In this document: positions 59,001 through 61,052 of the stretch, in pieces | How the letters are laid out: each line of letters opens with the position of its first letter | How positions within the stretch are numbered: position 1 is the stretch's first letter | Assembly (NCBI GenBank): GCA_019638705.1 | Contig: JAHBTI010000020.1 | Span: 1-61,052, forward strand | Length of the DNA: 61,052 nucleotides | Direction of reading: 5' to 3' | DNA from: Bacteroidota bacterium | GTDB lineage: Bacteria > Bacteroidota > Bacteroidia > B-17B0 > Aurantibacillaceae | Notes under the pieces: generated by a model | What the model saw: the letters and a program-made list of their open reading frames with translations, nothing else | The model's database searches: none | Told to the model about the DNA's origin: nothing | Position numbers and translations under genes: made by a program

Positions 59001-61052
59001 TTATTTTTTAGTTTCTGATTTTTTTGTTTCAACAACCGGTTTGTTCCCGGCTTTGGTTGTTTTTGCGCTCACCATGTAATGCACATCAAGGCTGTTGCCT
59101 CTGTTCTTGGTAAGTTCTGCCCAATTATCTTTAAACGGCTCTGCCGGGTTATTGCCTTTGTGTACCACAATGCGCACATTGGTATCAAACACGCTTGCCA
59201 CACCGCCGCGTGTGCCGCCTGCGGTGTTTTGCTGAAAAATAACCACCCAAATAACGTTGGGAAATTGTTGGCGCAAATCGTCAAAACTCGTACTTGGTAA
59301 TTGCAGCTTTTGAAAACTGTCTAACATCACCACATCAAAATTTTTGGCGTATTGTTTAATTACACTTGGTTGTTTATAGCCCTCGCCTGTAATGGCTATT
59401 AGAGGTTTATTTTTTTCGCGTATGTTGCGGGCAATGGCGGCGCGGGTGTCGCTGCTTTCTACGCCGCCCTGTTCAATGCTGAAAATGCCTACTTTTTTGC
59501 CCGTTTCGGCAAAGGTATCAGCCAACTGAAATAAGAAGTCGGTTTTGCCTGCGCCGCTTTCACCCTCCAATAAAATGGCGTATTTTTCGGGTGGTATGCC
59601 CTGAATAAATTTACCTAATTCGCCCGGCAAGGTATATGTTGCTTCGCTTCTCACTTTGTGTGCATTATCAAGGCTCACAAAGCCGCCGCCCAAACCGTTT
59701 AAGCCGCGTTTGGCGGTTAATTCGTTATGTTTTTTTTTTACACCACCAAGCCCCGCCGCTCCTGCTTTTGAGCCTTTCAGTTTCTTTTCAATAAAGTGGT
59801 CAATGGTTTTACCAACCACCGCGCCAACAATATAGGGCAGGGGGCTAAACGCAGAGCCTAAGCCTTGCATTTCGGGAAACATATCCGTGCCTGCTTTTTT
59901 TGATTTTAGTGTTTCGTGGCGGGCTTCAATTTTATTAATTAGCTCGCGCCCTGCCTCGTTAATTGTAGCCGCGCTTACTTTGTTGTAATCCACCGTGTCG
60001 TAATCTTCAAAGTATTTTATTCCATATTTTGAATACACAGATTGTTTAAGTCCTTTTATGTTTTCAACCCTGCCTTTGTTTTTAAAGTCAGCGTAAAACA
60101 TACCCAAAAACAATGCGCCTAATTTTTTCATTTCGGGGTTCACAGTCATTAAGTCTTTAATGGCTTGCCCAACCGATGCTGATACTTTTTGTTTTGGTTG
60201 GCTTTCAGGCTTAGTTTTGGCTTCTATGGCATCATGCCTACCTGTGTAGCGCGGGCTTCTGCCGTATCTTTTTATGTTGTCGCTAATGGCAATTTCTATG
60301 CCTTTTGGTGCGGTTTTAATGCGTGTATTGGCGGCAGTAACAGCCGCCGGCAATGTTTTTTCGGGCGGACAAACGCGCTGCCCTGTGTGTGCTTCCGAAA
60401 TTTCATACTTACCATTTTCTTTGGTGTAGAAAAACACATTTTTTGGTGCGGCGGTTAATGCAATCTCTTTTGCGCCTTTGGCTTCAATCCACACAAATTT
60501 TTTGTTTTGGTTAGTGGCGCGGTAATCAATTACGTGCTTGTAAAATTTGTTGATTTTTACAGGGTCAAAGTCGCTTGGCTCAATTTTTTTTTCAGCCTTG
60601 CCGCTTGGCGCAAATTTTTCTCTAAACGCCTTGTTTAATCTTCTGCCTATTTCATCACGTTTTATATGTACGGCATTGGGTAAATGTCCCGCTTCTAAGT
60701 GTTCAACCAATACATCTGTGGCAGCTAAAATATCTTTTTTACTGCCTACGGCATGAGCCATGAGTAAAACACCCTCGCTGTGGTAATTTTCCGCTTCAAA
60801 ATTTTCGTAAGTTTTCCAAACCTTACCGTTTTTTATCGCGGCAATTATTCTGCGCTCTAACTGCGCGGCATATTTTATGTTTTTAGCATCGGTTTTTTTA
60901 GTTACACTTTTTGGTGTTTTTGTTACGGATTTTTTGTCTTCGGCGTGTTTTTGTGCCGTAAACTTGTCAATCTCTTTAGTGGCGTGATTTAAACTCTTGG
61001 CGTTGTAAACCCGCCCGGCAATTTTAAAGCTGTATCCGTTTTTACCGTTGTA
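59001..61052 (-). CDS. Large multi-domain protein with RadA-like ATPase domain (5' end outside window)
   Basis: The frame is open to the end of the window, so at least 683 residues; the Met at 60761 is internal, since in-frame sequence continues upstream (VWKTYENFEAENYHSEGVLL and further). The C-terminal 200 residues form a RecA/RadA-type domain: Walker A LLEGESGAGKTDFLFQL, IFSIEQGG, Walker B VVMLDSFQKLQL and QNTAGGTRGGVASVFDTNVR. The central part is Lys-rich and helical with a weakly hydrophobic stretch (FSPLPYIVGAVVGKTIDHFI). It could be a replication, packaging or polyvalent mobile-element protein. ATPase call firm, role open. Confidence 0.82.
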   Translation of the reverse strand, partial: YNGKNGYSFKIAGRVYNAKSLNHATKEIDKFTAQKHAEDKKSVTKTPKSVTKKTDAKNIKYAAQLERRIIAAIKNGKVWKTYENFEAENYHSEGVLLMAHAVGSKKDILAATDVLVEHLEAGHLPNAVHIKRDEIGRRLNKAFREKFAPSGKAEKKIEPSDFDPVKINKFYKHVIDYRATNQNKKFVWIEAKGAKEIALTAAPKNVFFYTKENGKYEISEAHTGQRVCPPEKTLPAAVTAANTRIKTAPKGIEIAISDNIKRYGRSPRYTGRHDAIEAKTKPESQPKQKVSASVGQAIKDLMTVNPEMKKLGALFLGMFYADFKNKGRVENIKGLKQSVYSKYGIKYFEDYDTVDYNKVSAATINEAGRELINKIEARHETLKSKKAGTDMFPEMQGLGSAFSPLPYIVGAVVGKTIDHFIEKKLKGSKAGAAGLGGVKKKHNELTAKRGLNGLGGGFVSLDNAHKVRSEATYTLPGELGKFIQGIPPEKYAILLEGESGAGKTDFLFQLADTFAETGKKVGIFSIEQGGVESSDTRAAIARNIREKNKPLIAITGEGYKQPSVIKQYAKNFDVVMLDSFQKLQLPSTSFDDLRQQFPNVIWVVIFQQNTAGGTRGGVASVFDTNVRIVVHKGNNPAEPFKDNWAELTKNRGNSLDVHYMVSAKTTKAGNKPVVETKKSETKK

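Larger units (their letters stand above)
55899..61052 (+). mobile_element. Integrated element at tRNA-Asn, left part
   Basis: Begins at the tRNA and contains an integrase, a small exported protein, a GloVer-repeat protein, two small unknown proteins and a large protein with a RadA-like ATPase domain; it runs off the window. After the integrase and exported protein, all genes point back toward the integrase, the usual shape of a temperate element. No capsid, portal, terminase, relaxase or transposase is recognised in the part seen. The right attachment site is outside the window, so length and type are open. Confidence 0.7.

Noticed and set aside
58600..59079. 159-residue open frame opposite the small beta-rich gene of the element
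   Set aside because: Overlaps two tightly packed minus-strand genes that form a coherent operon.
59001..60761. Treating the Met at 60761 as the start of the ATPase gene
   Set aside because: The same frame stays open through 61052 with protein-like sequence, so the gene continues beyond the window.
55899..61052. Ordinary tailed prophage
   Set aside because: No terminase, portal, capsid or tail gene is recognisable in 5 kb, though the rest of the element is not visible.

Overview
The window comes from a member of the phylum Bacteroidota. Direct signs are secreted proteins ending in type IX secretion (T9SS) sorting domains, a SprE/PorW T9SS lipoprotein, a complete MoxR-DUF58-Bat operon, and promoters of the phylum's TTG...TAnnTTTG type. 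G+C looks like about 40% by eye. I cannot place it below phylum with confidence.

Layout. 1-7.7 kb: end of a T9SS type B protein, a DUF151/UVR protein, electron transfer flavoprotein EtfA/EtfB, an ECF sigma factor, the small SRP RNA (minus strand), a polyprenol-phosphate-type glycosyltransferase, a membrane protein and a subtilase. 7.8-15.8 kb: a T9SS type A protein, then surE, a small membrane protein, lpxB and a SpoIID-like gene, then ctaA and a site-2-type protease on the other strand. 15.9-19.1 kb: a methyltransferase-glycosyltransferase fusion whose 3' end is duplicated around a Fic gene. 19.4-25.5 kb: an exopolysaccharide cluster (Wza-like lipoprotein, Wzc-like tyrosine kinase, rfbC, WecA/TagO-like transferase) followed by a lytic transglycosylase. 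25.5-28.4 kb: OsmC, a secreted protein, lipA and a PIN-domain toxin-antitoxin pair. 28.4-35.6 kb: a 2373-residue repeat-rich T9SS protein. 35.6-44.1 kb: moxR, DUF58, an unnamed membrane gene, then batA to batE, all on the minus strand. 44.3-48.5 kb: a lipoamide-dehydrogenase-like flavoprotein without the redox cysteines, a tiny membrane protein and a two-component system. 48.5-55.8 kb: tRNA-Ala, a MORN-repeat protein, gcvT, SprE/PorW and a PfkB-type kinase. 55.8 kb to the end: tRNA-Asn followed by an integrated element that runs off the window.

How the genes fit together. The secreted proteins with sorting domains depend on the T9SS, of which SprE/PorW is encoded here. LpxB, the polysaccharide genes, the lytic transglycosylase and SpoIID-like protein serve the cell envelope. 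EtfAB and CtaA (haem A for cytochrome oxidase) point to an aerobic respiratory metabolism.

The most unusual material is in the gaps and junctions. Several families of palindromic repeats lie between genes. One sits inside a reading frame of the bat operon, and two overlap promoters, those of tRNA-Ala and of the histidine kinase. The Fic gene lies between two 57-bp copies of its neighbour's 3' end and has repeated operator-like sequences over its promoter. The tRNA-Asn element carries an integrase, a GloVer-repeat protein, two small unknown proteins and a large protein with a RadA-like ATPase domain that is open to the window edge. None of the usual tailed-phage genes is visible in the part seen.
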